A DNA stretch of 64,000 nt from Microbacterium sp. HD4P20 (lineage in GTDB: Bacteria > Actinomycetota > Actinomycetes > Actinomycetales > Microbacteriaceae): NCBI RefSeq assembly GCF_019449275.2, contig NZ_JAHZQZ020000011.1:124001-188000 (forward strand), read 5' to 3'. Position numbers and translations under genes: made by a program. Under the pieces are notes generated by a model. The model made no database searches, was not told the origin of the DNA, and worked only from the letters and a program-made list of their open reading frames with translations. This document shows, one piece after another, positions 1 to 8,406 of this stretch (position 1 is the first letter of the stretch; each line of letters opens with the position of its first letter).

Positions 1-2
1 TC

Positions 3-107
3 GAGGCGATCTTCGAGAACGGCGAGTACGAGCGGATCATGACCGAGTGGGGCATCGAGGACGCCGCCGTCGACGCACCCACCCTCAACCCGATGACCAG
101 CGAGTGA
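3..107 (+). CDS. ABC transporter substrate-binding protein, C-terminal end (partial)
   Basis: The window opens inside this gene. Only the last 34 residues are visible, including an EYERIMTEWGIEDAAV stretch. A tail of the type NGxYxxIxxxWG is usual at the C-terminus of periplasmic-type solute-binding proteins for polar amino acids (SBP family 3). The stop lies 2 bases before the permease start, so this is the first visible gene of the importer operon. The substrate cannot be read from this fragment. Confidence 0.7.
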   Translation, partial: EAIFENGEYERIMTEWGIEDAAVDAPTLNPMTSE

Positions 108-109
108 CG

Positions 110-1033
110 ATGACAGACCTCACCACCCAGCCGGTACGCAACCCGTCGGCCGTCAGATCGATCGACGCCGCGCGCGCACGGCGCCGGATCCATCCCTGGC
201 GGGTGGTCGTCGGCATCCTGCTCGCCCTCGTCGCGGTGCAGATCGCGGTCTTCCTCGTCACGAACGAGCGATTCGACTGGCCGGTCGTGGCGGAATACCT
301 CTTCAACCCCAGCGTGCTGATGGGGCTCGGCATGTCGATCACGCTGACGATCATCGGCATGGTGCTCGGCTCGCTCCTGGGCACCGCCCTGGCGGCGGGG
401 CAGCTCACCGAGTTCGCGCCGCTGCGGTGGGCGTGCATCGTGTTCGTCGGGGTCTTCCGCGGGGTTCCGCCGCTGGTGCAGCTGATCTTCTGGTACAACC
501 TCGCGTACCTGCTGCCGCGGCTGGCGGTCGGGGTGCCGTTCGGGCCGGAGCTGTTCAGCTGGCCGACGAACGACCTCATCACCCCGCTCACGGCCGCGAT
601 CATCGGACTGTCGCTGCACGAAGCGGCCTACATGGCCGAGATCATCCGCGCCGGCATCCTGTCGGTCGACTCCGGCCAGCGGGATGCCGCGGCCGCGATG
701 GGCTTCAGCCGCTGGCATTCCTTCACCCGCGTGGTGCTGCCGCAGGCGATGCGCGTCATCATCCCGCCGACCGGGTCGCAGGTGATCGCGCTCATGAAGG
801 GAACGTCGCTCGTGAGCGTCATCGCGATGGGCGATCTGCTGCACTCGGTGCAGGTCATCTACAACCGGACCTATGAAGTGGTGCCCATGCTGATCGTCGC
901 CGTGATTTGGTACCTCGTGGTCGTCACCGCCCTGACGCTGGTGCAGCGAAGGGTGGAGCGGCACTTCAGCAGGGGCATGTCGCGGGCCGCGGTCGCCCGG
1001 CGCGCCGTCGAGCGGACGGAGGTGGCGGCATGA
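110..1033 (+). CDS. Polar amino acid-type ABC transporter permease
   Basis: Membrane permease of 307 residues in the HisM/GlnP family. After a basic N-terminus (about 1-45) come five or so hydrophobic segments. The cytoplasmic EAA loop that docks the ATPase is seen as EAAYMAEIIRAGILSVDSGQ, followed by DAAAAMGFSRW, near residues 185-220. The ATG at 110 lies just after the stop of the binding protein; an in-frame ATG at 47 would sit inside that gene and is rejected. The last bases overlap the ATPase gene (ATGA). With a single permease gene the complex would be a homodimer. The family is clear; the substrate, an amino or organic acid, is inferred only. Confidence 0.88.
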   Translation: MTDLTTQPVRNPSAVRSIDAARARRRIHPWRVVVGILLALVAVQIAVFLVTNERFDWPVVAEYLFNPSVLMGLGMSITLTIIGMVLGSLLGTALAAGQLTEFAPLRWACIVFVGVFRGVPPLVQLIFWYNLAYLLPRLAVGVPFGPELFSWPTNDLITPLTAAIIGLSLHEAAYMAEIIRAGILSVDSGQRDAAAAMGFSRWHSFTRVVLPQAMRVIIPPTGSQVIALMKGTSLVSVIAMGDLLHSVQVIYNRTYEVVPMLIVAVIWYLVVVTALTLVQRRVERHFSRGMSRAAVARRAVERTEVAA

Positions 1034-1839
1034 CCCGCGACGACACGTCCGTGACCCCGGTGCTCCAGGTCGTCGGACTGCGCAAGACGTACGGCGACAA
1101 TGTCGCCCTGGACGGCGTCGACTTCGAGGTCCATGCGCAGGAGGTCGTCGCGGTTCTCGGTCCCTCGGGCTCGGGCAAGTCGACCCTCGTGCGCTGCATC
1201 GACCAGCTCGAGTCGATCGAGGGCGGCGCGATGTACCTCGACGGCGAACTGCTCGGCTACGAACGGTATCGCGACGGCATCCGTCCCCTCACCGACGCCG
1301 ACGTGAAGCGGCAGCAGCGTCGCATGAGCATGGTCTTCCAGCAGTTCAACCTGTTTCCGCACTGGACGGTGCTGCGCAACATCACCGAGGCGCCCATCAA
1401 GGTGCACGGGGTGCCGGCCGCCGAGGCGAAGGCCAGCGCGCTCGAGCTGCTCGACAGGGTCGGGCTCGCCGACAAGGCGCAGGCCTACCCGCGTCAGCTG
1501 TCCGGCGGCCAGCAGCAGCGCGTCGCGATCGCTCGTGCGGTCGCCACGAACCCGCGGATCCTGCTGTTCGACGAGCCCACCAGCTCGCTCGATCCGGAAC
1601 TGGTCGACGAGGTTCTGCAGGTCATGAAAGACCTCGCCGAGTCGGGCATGACGATGATCGTCGTCACGCACGAGCTCGACTTCGCCCGTCACGTCGCCGA
1701 CCGGTGCGTGTTCATGGCGGATGGGCAGGTGATCGAAGACCGCCCGTCGACGGAGTTCTTCGACGATCCGCGATCCACGCGCCTGCGGACGTTCCTGACA
1801 CGCATCGCCGCGGCCCCCGCGCGCGAGGTGGAGGCGTGA
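1030..1839 (+). CDS. Polar amino acid-type ABC transporter ATP-binding protein
   Basis: ATPase of 269 residues in the GlnQ/HisP family. Visible motifs are Walker A GPSGSGKST (about residue 42), the Q-loop in MVFQQFNLFPH, the signature LSGGQQQR, Walker B ILLFDEPTSSLD, and the switch histidine in VTHELDF. QQFNLFPHWTVLRN is typical of the amino acid importers. The start overlaps the permease stop, and the end overlaps the next gene, so permease, ATPase and CapA-like protein are translationally coupled. Confidence 0.92.
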   Translation: MTRDDTSVTPVLQVVGLRKTYGDNVALDGVDFEVHAQEVVAVLGPSGSGKSTLVRCIDQLESIEGGAMYLDGELLGYERYRDGIRPLTDADVKRQQRRMSMVFQQFNLFPHWTVLRNITEAPIKVHGVPAAEAKASALELLDRVGLADKAQAYPRQLSGGQQQRVAIARAVATNPRILLFDEPTSSLDPELVDEVLQVMKDLAESGMTMIVVTHELDFARHVADRCVFMADGQVIEDRPSTEFFDDPRSTRLRTFLTRIAAAPAREVEA

Positions 1840-2981
1840 CCATCATCCGCGCGGTCGGTGATCTGGTGCTCGAACGCGACGACGCGCGCCCGCTGCTGGA
1901 GCCTGCCCGCGATCTGCTGCGCGAGAGCGACCTGCTCATCGGGCAGCTCGAGATCCCGCATCTCGACAGCGACGTCGATGGGGCGGTGGTGCAGACGACG
2001 GATGTCCCGGCCCTGCCCGGACCGCCCTCCGCCCTGGACGCCCTCGCCGACGCCGGGTTCGGCATCCTGACCCTCGCCGGCAACCATGTCTACGACTTCG
2101 GTCCCGAGGGCATCCGCGACACCGTGCGTCACTGCGCCGAGCGAGGCCTGCGCACGGTGGGAGTCGGCGAGAACCTCGACGAGGCGTTCACGCCGGTGAT
2201 CACGGATGTGCACGGCACGCGGGTCGCAGTGCTGAGCGTCAACTGCGTCGGTCCTCGCGAGACGTGGGCATCGAGCCTCAAGCCGGGCGCCGCGTACGTC
2301 GAGGTGATCACGCACTACGAGGTGCGGGGCGCGAATCCGGGCGGACCGCCGCGCGTGCGCACCTATGCGGAGCCCACGAGCCTGGGTCGTCTGCGTGAGG
2401 CGGTCGAAGTCGCCGCCGCGCACGCAGAGGTCGTCGTCGTCGCGCTGCACAAGGGCCTGGTGCACGTTCCCGCCGAGATCGCGGACTACGAGATCGAGGT
2501 CTCTCATGCGGTGGTGGATGCGGGAGCCCACGCCGTGATCGCACACCACGCGCACATCGCGAAGGGCGTGGAGGTCTATCGCGGTCGAGCGATCTTCCAT
2601 GGTCTCGGCAACTTCGCCACCGTCACGCGTGCGCTCTCGGTATCGCCGGAGGGCTCGCCCGAGCGCGTCGCGTGGGCAAGGCAGCGCCGGCGTCTTTTCG
2701 GCTTCGAGCCGGATGCCGCGATGCCGGAATACCCCTTCCACCCGGAGAGCCGGAACACCGCGATCGCCGAGCTCGTGATCGACGACGGCGGCGAGGTGCG
2801 CGCGGCGCTCCTGCCGTGCTGGATCGACGACGAGGCGCGGCCGGTACCCGTCGGGCGCTCCGAGCGCGGCGAGCAGGTCGCCCACTACCTGCGCACGATC
2901 ACGGCACACGCCGGTTTCGCCACTGATCTCGCGTGGGACGGCGATCGACTCGTCGTCCGCGCGGGGGAAAGCACACGATGA
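1836..2981 (+). CDS. CapA-family metallophosphatase-like protein
   Basis: Protein of 381 residues related to CapA/PgsA of poly-gamma-glutamate synthesis, a calcineurin-like metallophosphatase fold. The family marks are GDLVLE near the start, LAGNHVYDFG (the GNH motif), a histidine-rich core HHAHIAKGVEVYRG, and HGLGNF. No signal peptide or membrane anchor is visible, unlike capsule-anchoring CapA, so a soluble role is more likely. The GTG start at 1836 overlaps the ATPase stop. CapA-like genes beside amino acid importers and CoA enzymes are not a known pathway to me; hydrolysis of a glutamyl or phosphate ester of the imported compound is a guess. Confidence 0.78.
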   Translation: MTIIRAVGDLVLERDDARPLLEPARDLLRESDLLIGQLEIPHLDSDVDGAVVQTTDVPALPGPPSALDALADAGFGILTLAGNHVYDFGPEGIRDTVRHCAERGLRTVGVGENLDEAFTPVITDVHGTRVAVLSVNCVGPRETWASSLKPGAAYVEVITHYEVRGANPGGPPRVRTYAEPTSLGRLREAVEVAAAHAEVVVVALHKGLVHVPAEIADYEIEVSHAVVDAGAHAVIAHHAHIAKGVEVYRGRAIFHGLGNFATVTRALSVSPEGSPERVAWARQRRRLFGFEPDAAMPEYPFHPESRNTAIAELVIDDGGEVRAALLPCWIDDEARPVPVGRSERGEQVAHYLRTITAHAGFATDLAWDGDRLVVRAGESTR

Positions 2982-4222
2982 GCACTCCTGACGCCCCGCT
3001 TGCGGGAAAGACCGTGATCGACCTGACCACCGCGCTCGCGGGGCCTTATGCGACGTTGCTGCTCGCGAGCCTCGGCGCGCGCGTCATCAAGGTCGAGAAC
3101 CCCGAGCGCGGCGGAGACTCGTCGCGCAACAACTCGCCGTACGTGACCGCGGACGGACTGCAGCTTCGACGCACCGGCCCCGACGACATGTCGGTGTCGA
3201 TGATGGCCCGGGGCCGCGGCAAGGAGAGCATCACGCTCAACCTGAAGCACGCGGAGAGCCGAGAGGTGTTCTTCGACCTCGTCCGCGAGGCCGACATCGT
3301 GGTCGAGAACTACAGCGCCGGCGTGACCCGGCGCCTGGGCATCGACTTCGCCGCCGTGCAGCAGATCAACCCGCGCATCGTCTACACCTCGATCAGCGGC
3401 TTCGGCGCGCAGGGCGTCCCGGGCGAGGGCAAGGCGATGGACACGATCATCCAGGCCCTGAGCGGCGTCATGATGACCGCCGGCGAGCCGGGCGACGCGC
3501 CGGTGCGGTTCGGGCTGCCGATCGGCGACCTGGTCGCCCCGCTGTTCGCGGTGATCGGGACGCTCGCCGCCGTGATGGATGCCGAGCGCACCGGCGAGGG
3601 TCAGCACGTCGACGTCTCGATGCTCGGCAGCCTCACCTCCCTCGTCGCGTGCGAGCCGTTCGACGCGCTCGAATCGGTCGGCTTCCCGCTGCGAACAGGC
3701 GCGGTCGTGCCCCGGCTCGCGCCGTTCGGCACGTTCCAGTCCGTCGACGGCTGGTTCGCGATCTGCGCCCCCACCGACGCTTTCGCCGAGGGGACCCTCG
3801 CCGCGATCGGGCAACCCGAGCTGATCGACGACCCGCGGTTCTCATCGCGCGACGCGCGCGTCGACAACGCCGACGAACTGCACGCCCTGGTGAGCGACTG
3901 GGCACGCACCCGCTCATCGGCCGAAGTGCTGTCGGCCTTCGAGCACAACGGCGTCCCGGCCGCTCCGGTGCGCGACACCGCGACGGCCGTGCGCGATGAC
4001 ATCGTCACCGGCCGGGGCGAGGTGGTGCCGCTCGTGCATCCGCGGTTCGGCCACTTCGAGGGCCTGTACGGCACGGGGCTTCCGATGGTGTTCTCTCGCA
4101 GCCGCGCCGATCTCTCCAAGCCCGCCCCGGGTCTCGGCGAGCACACCGACGGCGTGCTCCAGGATCTGCTCGGGTACGACGCCGAGCGCGTGGCGCAACT
4201 GCGGCAGGACGGGGTGCTGTGA
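2978..4222 (+). CDS. CaiB/BaiF-type (family III) CoA-transferase
   Basis: Protein of 414 residues. It opens with PLAGKTVIDLTTALAGPYATLLL and GARVIKVENPERGGDSSR, the CoA-binding N-terminal signature of family III transferases. MDTIIQALSGVM, about 60 residues past the Rossmann start, carries the aspartate expected to form the acyl anhydride/CoA thioester. Such enzymes move CoA between carboxylic acids (formate/oxalate, carnitine, mesaconate, benzylsuccinate). Followed at once by two proteins of the 2-hydroxyacyl-CoA dehydratase fold, it probably activates a hydroxy acid for them. The start overlaps the CapA-like stop (ATGA). Confidence 0.9.
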   Translation: MSTPDAPLAGKTVIDLTTALAGPYATLLLASLGARVIKVENPERGGDSSRNNSPYVTADGLQLRRTGPDDMSVSMMARGRGKESITLNLKHAESREVFFDLVREADIVVENYSAGVTRRLGIDFAAVQQINPRIVYTSISGFGAQGVPGEGKAMDTIIQALSGVMMTAGEPGDAPVRFGLPIGDLVAPLFAVIGTLAAVMDAERTGEGQHVDVSMLGSLTSLVACEPFDALESVGFPLRTGAVVPRLAPFGTFQSVDGWFAICAPTDAFAEGTLAAIGQPELIDDPRFSSRDARVDNADELHALVSDWARTRSSAEVLSAFEHNGVPAAPVRDTATAVRDDIVTGRGEVVPLVHPRFGHFEGLYGTGLPMVFSRSRADLSKPAPGLGEHTDGVLQDLLGYDAERVAQLRQDGVL

Positions 4223-5256
4223 CCACGAGCGCACCGGTGATCGGTGTCGTGGGCAACGATGTGCCACGGCAGCTGCTCCTCGCGCTCGGCGCCCGCCCGC
4301 ATCGCCTGACCGGATCGTGGACCGGAGCCATCGACCCGGATGCGGCGCAGCTCCTGGGTGCGACCGATGCCGTCGTGGCGCGCCTTCTCACCGAGCTGCG
4401 CAGCGACGCGCAGCCGCTCGACGCGCTCATCGTGTGCAACGACTCCCAGGCGCACCTGCGCCTCTTCTACGTGCTGCGCGCCACCGCTTCGACGGTGCCG
4501 GTGCACCTGCTCGATATGCCGCGAGATGCCTCCGAGCCCGCGCGCCGGTTCGCGCGGTTCCAGCTCGAGGCGCTCGCCGCGTTCTGTGCCGCGGTGACGG
4601 GACGCAGGCTGGATGCGGCATCCCTTGCTGCCGCCGCCGACGCCGAGGCGGCCGTCGGCGATGCGCTGCGACGTCTGCGCGCTCGCCGCCGCGCCGACCC
4701 GCCGCTGTGCGCGGGCGCGGATGCGCTGGACGCGATGCTGGATGCCGCACGCCTGGCGCCGTCCGAAGCTGTGGCCCGCCTCGATGCGGCGCGAGCCCCG
4801 GTTTCCCCCGGCGCCATGAGAGTGCACGTGACCGGCTCGTCCCATCCCGACGCCGCGTTCTACCGCGAGCTCGAGAGCGAGGGCCGTTGCGTGATCGTCA
4901 GCGAAGACCACGACACGGGCGAGGCCGCGTGGCTGGGCGAGGCCGTGCGTGGCGAGACCACGGAACACGTGCTCGAAGGGCTCAGCGACGCGCACTTCGC
5001 ACGGGTCACCACTTCGGCCACCACATCCGGCTCGGTCCGCGCCGCGTTCACCGGCGACATCGCGCGCGAAGCGGGCGCAGACGCGGTGGCCGCGATCATC
5101 CGCGAGCTCGACGAGGCTCCGCTGTGGGACCTCACCGACCAGCGTGACGTGCTCGAGGGCATCCCGTTCATCAGCGGGCGAGTGACACCCGGCGAAGAGA
5201 TCGATGCTGCCCGAGATCTCGTGCGCGAGCTCGTCGACGCGGCGGTGTCCGCATGA
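4219..5256 (+). CDS. 2-hydroxyacyl-CoA dehydratase-fold protein, Cys ligands missing (subunit 1)
   Basis: Protein of 345 residues. The second half follows the HgdB/HgdC fold: RVHVTGSSHPDAAFYRELE (201-219), VIVSEDHDTGEAAW (225-238), then RELDEAPLWDL (295-305) and a closing segment on GIPFISGRVT. In true dehydratase subunits these places read like TGCPHGD, DDLCTG and FCDPYG, and the cysteines bind a [4Fe-4S] cluster. Here they are S, D and D. The four cysteines present (73, 123, 164, 224) lie elsewhere. GTG start overlapping the CoA-transferase stop; end overlapping the partner gene. The fold call is from pattern memory; the enzyme activity is unknown. Confidence 0.62.
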   Translation: MTTSAPVIGVVGNDVPRQLLLALGARPHRLTGSWTGAIDPDAAQLLGATDAVVARLLTELRSDAQPLDALIVCNDSQAHLRLFYVLRATASTVPVHLLDMPRDASEPARRFARFQLEALAAFCAAVTGRRLDAASLAAAADAEAAVGDALRRLRARRRADPPLCAGADALDAMLDAARLAPSEAVARLDAARAPVSPGAMRVHVTGSSHPDAAFYRELESEGRCVIVSEDHDTGEAAWLGEAVRGETTEHVLEGLSDAHFARVTTSATTSGSVRAAFTGDIAREAGADAVAAIIRELDEAPLWDLTDQRDVLEGIPFISGRVTPGEEIDAARDLVRELVDAAVSA

Positions 5257-6515
5257 GCGGTCAGGGCGCCGCTGCGCCGCCGCGGCTGGAGAGCGCCGCC
5301 GCCGCGACGGCGTTCCAGAAGGAGTGGTTCCTGAGCCTGGCCGACCGCGCGCGCGAAGGCGAGCCGATCGCGCTGGCGAACGCGGACGCTCCGCACGAGT
5401 TGCTGCGAGCACTCGGCATCCCGTACGTCGTCAACCAGTGGTGGTCGTCGATCATCTCGGCCAAGCGTGCGGCGCCTGCCAGCCTCGCCGCTGTCGCTGC
5501 GCAGGGCCTGCCCGACGACAGCCGCCAGTACGACGTGCTGCCGCTGGGCGCGCAAGAGCTTGCCGCCGAACTCGCCCCGTGGGGCGGGCTGCCCGAACCG
5601 CGCTTCGCGATCTCTGAGCGCAGCGGCGACGTCACGCACAAGATCTTCGAGCGGTGGGGCCGCCGGCCCGGCACCGAGACTTTCCTGCTCTCGCGCACCG
5701 CCGCCGTGCCCGCACCCGCCGGTTGGTGGGACCGTGTCGCGCACGACTGGGAAGACGTCTTCGGAGCGGCCCGGATCGATCTGCTCGAGGGCGAGATCCG
5801 GGCGCTCGCCGCGACGCTCGAGCAGCGCGTGCGCCGCACGCTGGACCTCGGCGAACTCGCCGGCATCATGGCCCTGGCCAACGAGCAGGCCGAGTGGAAC
5901 CGGCGCACGCGCGACCTGCTGGCATCCGCCCGCCCTCTGCCGGTCGCGGTGACCGACATCATCCCGGCGGTCATGGTGCCGCAGTGGCATCGCGGCACGC
6001 CGTGGGCGGTCGCAGCCGCGCGGCGCCTGCACGACGAAGTCGCGCGTCGCATCGACGACGGCCACGCCGTGTGCCGCGGCGAGAGGCGCCGGCTGATGTG
6101 GATCGGCCGCGGCTTGTGGTCGGACCTGGAGATGTACCGCTCGTTCCAGGACGAGTTCGGTGCGGTCTTCGTGTGGTCGATGTACCTCGCGATCGCCGCG
6201 GACGGATACGCGCGCTACGGCGACGACCCGGTGCGAACGCTCGCCGCGCGGTTCGTGGGGCTCACCGACCTGCTCTACGTGCCGCCGATGTCGTCGTCGT
6301 GGTACGTCAAAGAAGCGCTCGCCCACGGCGTCGACGGGGTGGTGCACCTCGTCGCCGACGACACTCCGGCCCCCGGCGTGATCACGGCAGCGCTCGAGCA
6401 GCGCGGCATCCCGGTTCTCGAGATCCGCGCCAGCAACGCCGACCCGCGGGCAACGGGCGACGTGCGGGAGCGGATCGCGGGCTTCGTGCGGGAGCGCGTG
6501 CCGGCCGCCCGATGA
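5253..6515 (+). CDS. 2-hydroxyacyl-CoA dehydratase-fold protein, almost Cys-free (subunit 2)
   Basis: Protein of 420 residues, partner of the gene just upstream (ATGA overlap). Fold marks are IPYVVNQWWSSIISAKR (56-72), the place where dehydratase subunits read like PEN-A-CA-K; RRLMWIGRGLWSDLEMYRSFQDEFGAVFVW (279-308); and HGVDGVVHLVADDTPAPGVI (358-377) with the closing GIPVLEIRASNADPR. Family members have cysteines in the last two blocks. This one has a single cysteine (274), outside them, so a [4Fe-4S] cluster of the usual kind looks impossible. No activator ATPase (HgdC/BadF type) is in the window. It could be a redox-free lyase, a binding protein, or a CoA-ester enzyme of a new kind. Confidence 0.6.
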   Translation: MSGQGAAAPPRLESAAAATAFQKEWFLSLADRAREGEPIALANADAPHELLRALGIPYVVNQWWSSIISAKRAAPASLAAVAAQGLPDDSRQYDVLPLGAQELAAELAPWGGLPEPRFAISERSGDVTHKIFERWGRRPGTETFLLSRTAAVPAPAGWWDRVAHDWEDVFGAARIDLLEGEIRALAATLEQRVRRTLDLGELAGIMALANEQAEWNRRTRDLLASARPLPVAVTDIIPAVMVPQWHRGTPWAVAAARRLHDEVARRIDDGHAVCRGERRRLMWIGRGLWSDLEMYRSFQDEFGAVFVWSMYLAIAADGYARYGDDPVRTLAARFVGLTDLLYVPPMSSSWYVKEALAHGVDGVVHLVADDTPAPGVITAALEQRGIPVLEIRASNADPRATGDVRERIAGFVRERVPAAR

Positions 6516-7708
6516 GCCGCGCGCCGCGGCTGCGGGTCTTCGAGCCGTTCGGCAACGGGCGCTTCTCGCTGTACTTCAGCGGCCAGGTGATCTCGAACAC
6601 CGGCACGTGGTTCCAGAACCTCGCACTATCGCTCGTCGTGCTCGAGGCGACCGGCAGCGCACAGGCGCTCAGCGGTGTGACGATCGCGCAGTTCCTGCCG
6701 CTGCTCGTGCTGAGCGTTCCGGCCGGCCGACTCGCCGACCGGGTGCGACCGCGAACGATCCTCCTGATCACGTCGCTGGCGTCGGCGCTCGTCGTGGCGG
6801 GGCTCGCGTTCGCGACCCTCACCCCCGAGCCGTCGATCGTGGCGATCTACGCGCTGGTGGCGGTGCTCGGCACGGTGCACGCGTTCGAGCGGGTCGCGGC
6901 GCAGGCGATCATCTTCGAGATCGTCGGCCCGGACAGCCTCGGCCGCGCCGTGTCGCTCAGCACCATCGCCCTCGCTTCGGCGCGCTCGATCGGTCCGGGC
7001 CTGGCCGGCATCGCGTTCCAAGGGCTCGGCGCGACGGCGTGCATGCTGATCAACTCGGCGTCGTTCCTGCTGGTGTTCGCCTCGATCGTGGCCATCCGTC
7101 CGGCACAACTGTTCCCGCGCCCTCGACGGGCGGAACGGCCGGTTGGTGGCATCCGTCCCTCGTTCTTCACCCGTGAGCTGGTGACGCTCCTCGTCGTGAA
7201 CGTCGTCGTGGCGCTGCTGGCCCTCAACCTCATGCTGGTGCTGACGTCGACCGTGAGCCTCACCTTCGCGGGCGACGCCATGGCGGTCGGCGCGACGCAC
7301 ACGCTCAACGCGCTCGGCGCCATCGTGGGCGGCGTCCTCGCCGCGGGACGCGACCGGGTCACGGTGCGCTCGCTCATCGTCGCGTGCGGGGGCCTCGGCG
7401 CAGCGCTCCTGCTGAACGCCGCCGCGCCCACACTGGCCATCCTGCTGGCGGTCGGCCCGCTGCTCGGGCTCGGCGTCGGGTATTACCAGGGCATCCTCAA
7501 CGCGGCTGCCCAGGTCAGCGTCGCACCCGACCAGATCGGCCGGACGATGTCGCTCGTGACGCTCGGCAACTACGGCATGGTGCCGTTCGGCGCGCTGCTC
7601 ATGGGCTGGGTGATCGACGCCCAGGGTGGGAGAGCGGCGCTGGCGATCGGCGGCCTGGCCGGGCTGGCGTGCGCGGTCTTCGTCGCCGTCCGGCTGCGCA
7701 GGCGATGA
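6512..7708 (+). CDS. MFS transporter (EntS-like drug/metabolite exporter family)
   Basis: Membrane protein of 398 residues with about 12 hydrophobic segments. FSLYFSGQVISNTGTWFQNLALSL is the typical first helix of the MFS_3/EntS group, and PAGRLADRVRPRTIL is the loop 2-3 signature. The start overlaps the stop of the dehydratase-like partner, so it ends the run of coupled genes that began with the importer. Export of a product or an inhibitory intermediate fits; import is less usual for this group. Confidence 0.85.
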   Translation: MSRAPRLRVFEPFGNGRFSLYFSGQVISNTGTWFQNLALSLVVLEATGSAQALSGVTIAQFLPLLVLSVPAGRLADRVRPRTILLITSLASALVVAGLAFATLTPEPSIVAIYALVAVLGTVHAFERVAAQAIIFEIVGPDSLGRAVSLSTIALASARSIGPGLAGIAFQGLGATACMLINSASFLLVFASIVAIRPAQLFPRPRRAERPVGGIRPSFFTRELVTLLVVNVVVALLALNLMLVLTSTVSLTFAGDAMAVGATHTLNALGAIVGGVLAAGRDRVTVRSLIVACGGLGAALLLNAAAPTLAILLAVGPLLGLGVGYYQGILNAAAQVSVAPDQIGRTMSLVTLGNYGMVPFGALLMGWVIDAQGGRAALAIGGLAGLACAVFVAVRLRRR

Positions 7709-7751
7709 CGGATGCCGCCGGCCCGGGTCTCGGCTACGGCGGGGCCGTGCC

Positions 7752-8288
7752 TCAGGCTGGTGCCAGCCCCGAGCCCTTGCTGGGGCGGCGGCGCTTCGCG
7801 ACCGCCTCGGCCTCGGCATCCGCATCGCCGAAGTAGCCGCCCGCGAGCGTGTCGGCCGCGCGATCCAGCACTTCGGCGAGCGAGCCTCCCAGGTCGGGGC
7901 CGATGCTCTCGGCCAGCCGGTCCTCGCGCTCGCGGATCTCGGCCTCGCACTTGGCGAGCGTGTCCCAGCCGGTCTCGCTCAGTCGAACCAGCCGCACCCG
8001 GCGATTCGTGGGGTGCTCGACCCGCTCGATGAGACCCGAATCGAGCAGTTCGGCCGACACCACGTGCGCCGCTTGCGAGCTGACGAACGTGCGCCGCGCG
8101 ACCTGCGCGTTCGACAGTGGCACCCCTTCGCCGAGAACCTGCAGAATGAGGAACTGGGGGAGGGTCACACCGTGCGCGAGAGCGGTGTTCTCGGCGGCGC
8201 GGTTGAGGGCGCGGGCGAGGCGGTAGGCGGTGTAGTTGAGCCGATCTGTGGCGGGCGTTCCCCGCGGATCTCGGCTCTGGATCGACAC
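7752..8288 (-). CDS. MarR-family transcriptional regulator
   Basis: Protein of 178 residues with a winged helix: LILQVLGEGVPLSNAQVARRTFVSSQAAHVVSAELLDSGLIERVEHP followed by the wing NRRVRLVRLSETG. The GTG start at 8288 sits six bases after a good -10 box (TAGGCT, reverse complement of 8295-8300), so the message is probably leaderless and no ribosome site is needed. It is convergent with the MFS gene. The C-terminus is a charged low-complexity tail. Its target is unknown; the upstream 1-7708 cluster and the PadR/ligM block are both neighbours. Confidence 0.85.
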   Translation of the reverse strand: MSIQSRDPRGTPATDRLNYTAYRLARALNRAAENTALAHGVTLPQFLILQVLGEGVPLSNAQVARRTFVSSQAAHVVSAELLDSGLIERVEHPTNRRVRLVRLSETGWDTLAKCEAEIREREDRLAESIGPDLGGSLAEVLDRAADTLAGGYFGDADAEAEAVAKRRRPSKGSGLAPA

Positions 8289-8294
8289 GCCCTC

Positions 8295-8300
8295 AGCCTA
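8295..8300 (-). promoter_or_regulatory. -10 box of a leaderless promoter for the MarR gene
   Basis: Read on the minus strand, TAGGCT is followed by six bases and then the GTG start, so transcription is expected to begin at the start codon itself. Confidence 0.5.
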
Positions 8301-8406
8301 GCCGCGCCGGGTCCGGGTCGGCCGCGGCGCACCCCGGGCCGCGCGACGCTCATACGCTGACGCTACTGGCGCGTCGATCACTCCAGGCAAGCCGTCCGCC
8401 GTCGGG

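Noticed and set aside
1836..2981. Capsule or poly-gamma-glutamate synthesis locus from the CapA-like gene
   Set aside because: No capB/capC-type ligase or membrane partner is present and the protein lacks a membrane anchor.
3601..5412. A 603-codon minus-strand frame over the CoA-transferase and dehydratase-like genes
   Set aside because: Antisense shadow: no domain, biased composition, and the plus-strand genes are coupled and family-assigned.
4219..6515. Calling the pair a functional 2-hydroxyacyl-CoA dehydratase
   Set aside because: The iron-sulfur cysteines are missing in both proteins and no activator ATPase is in the window.
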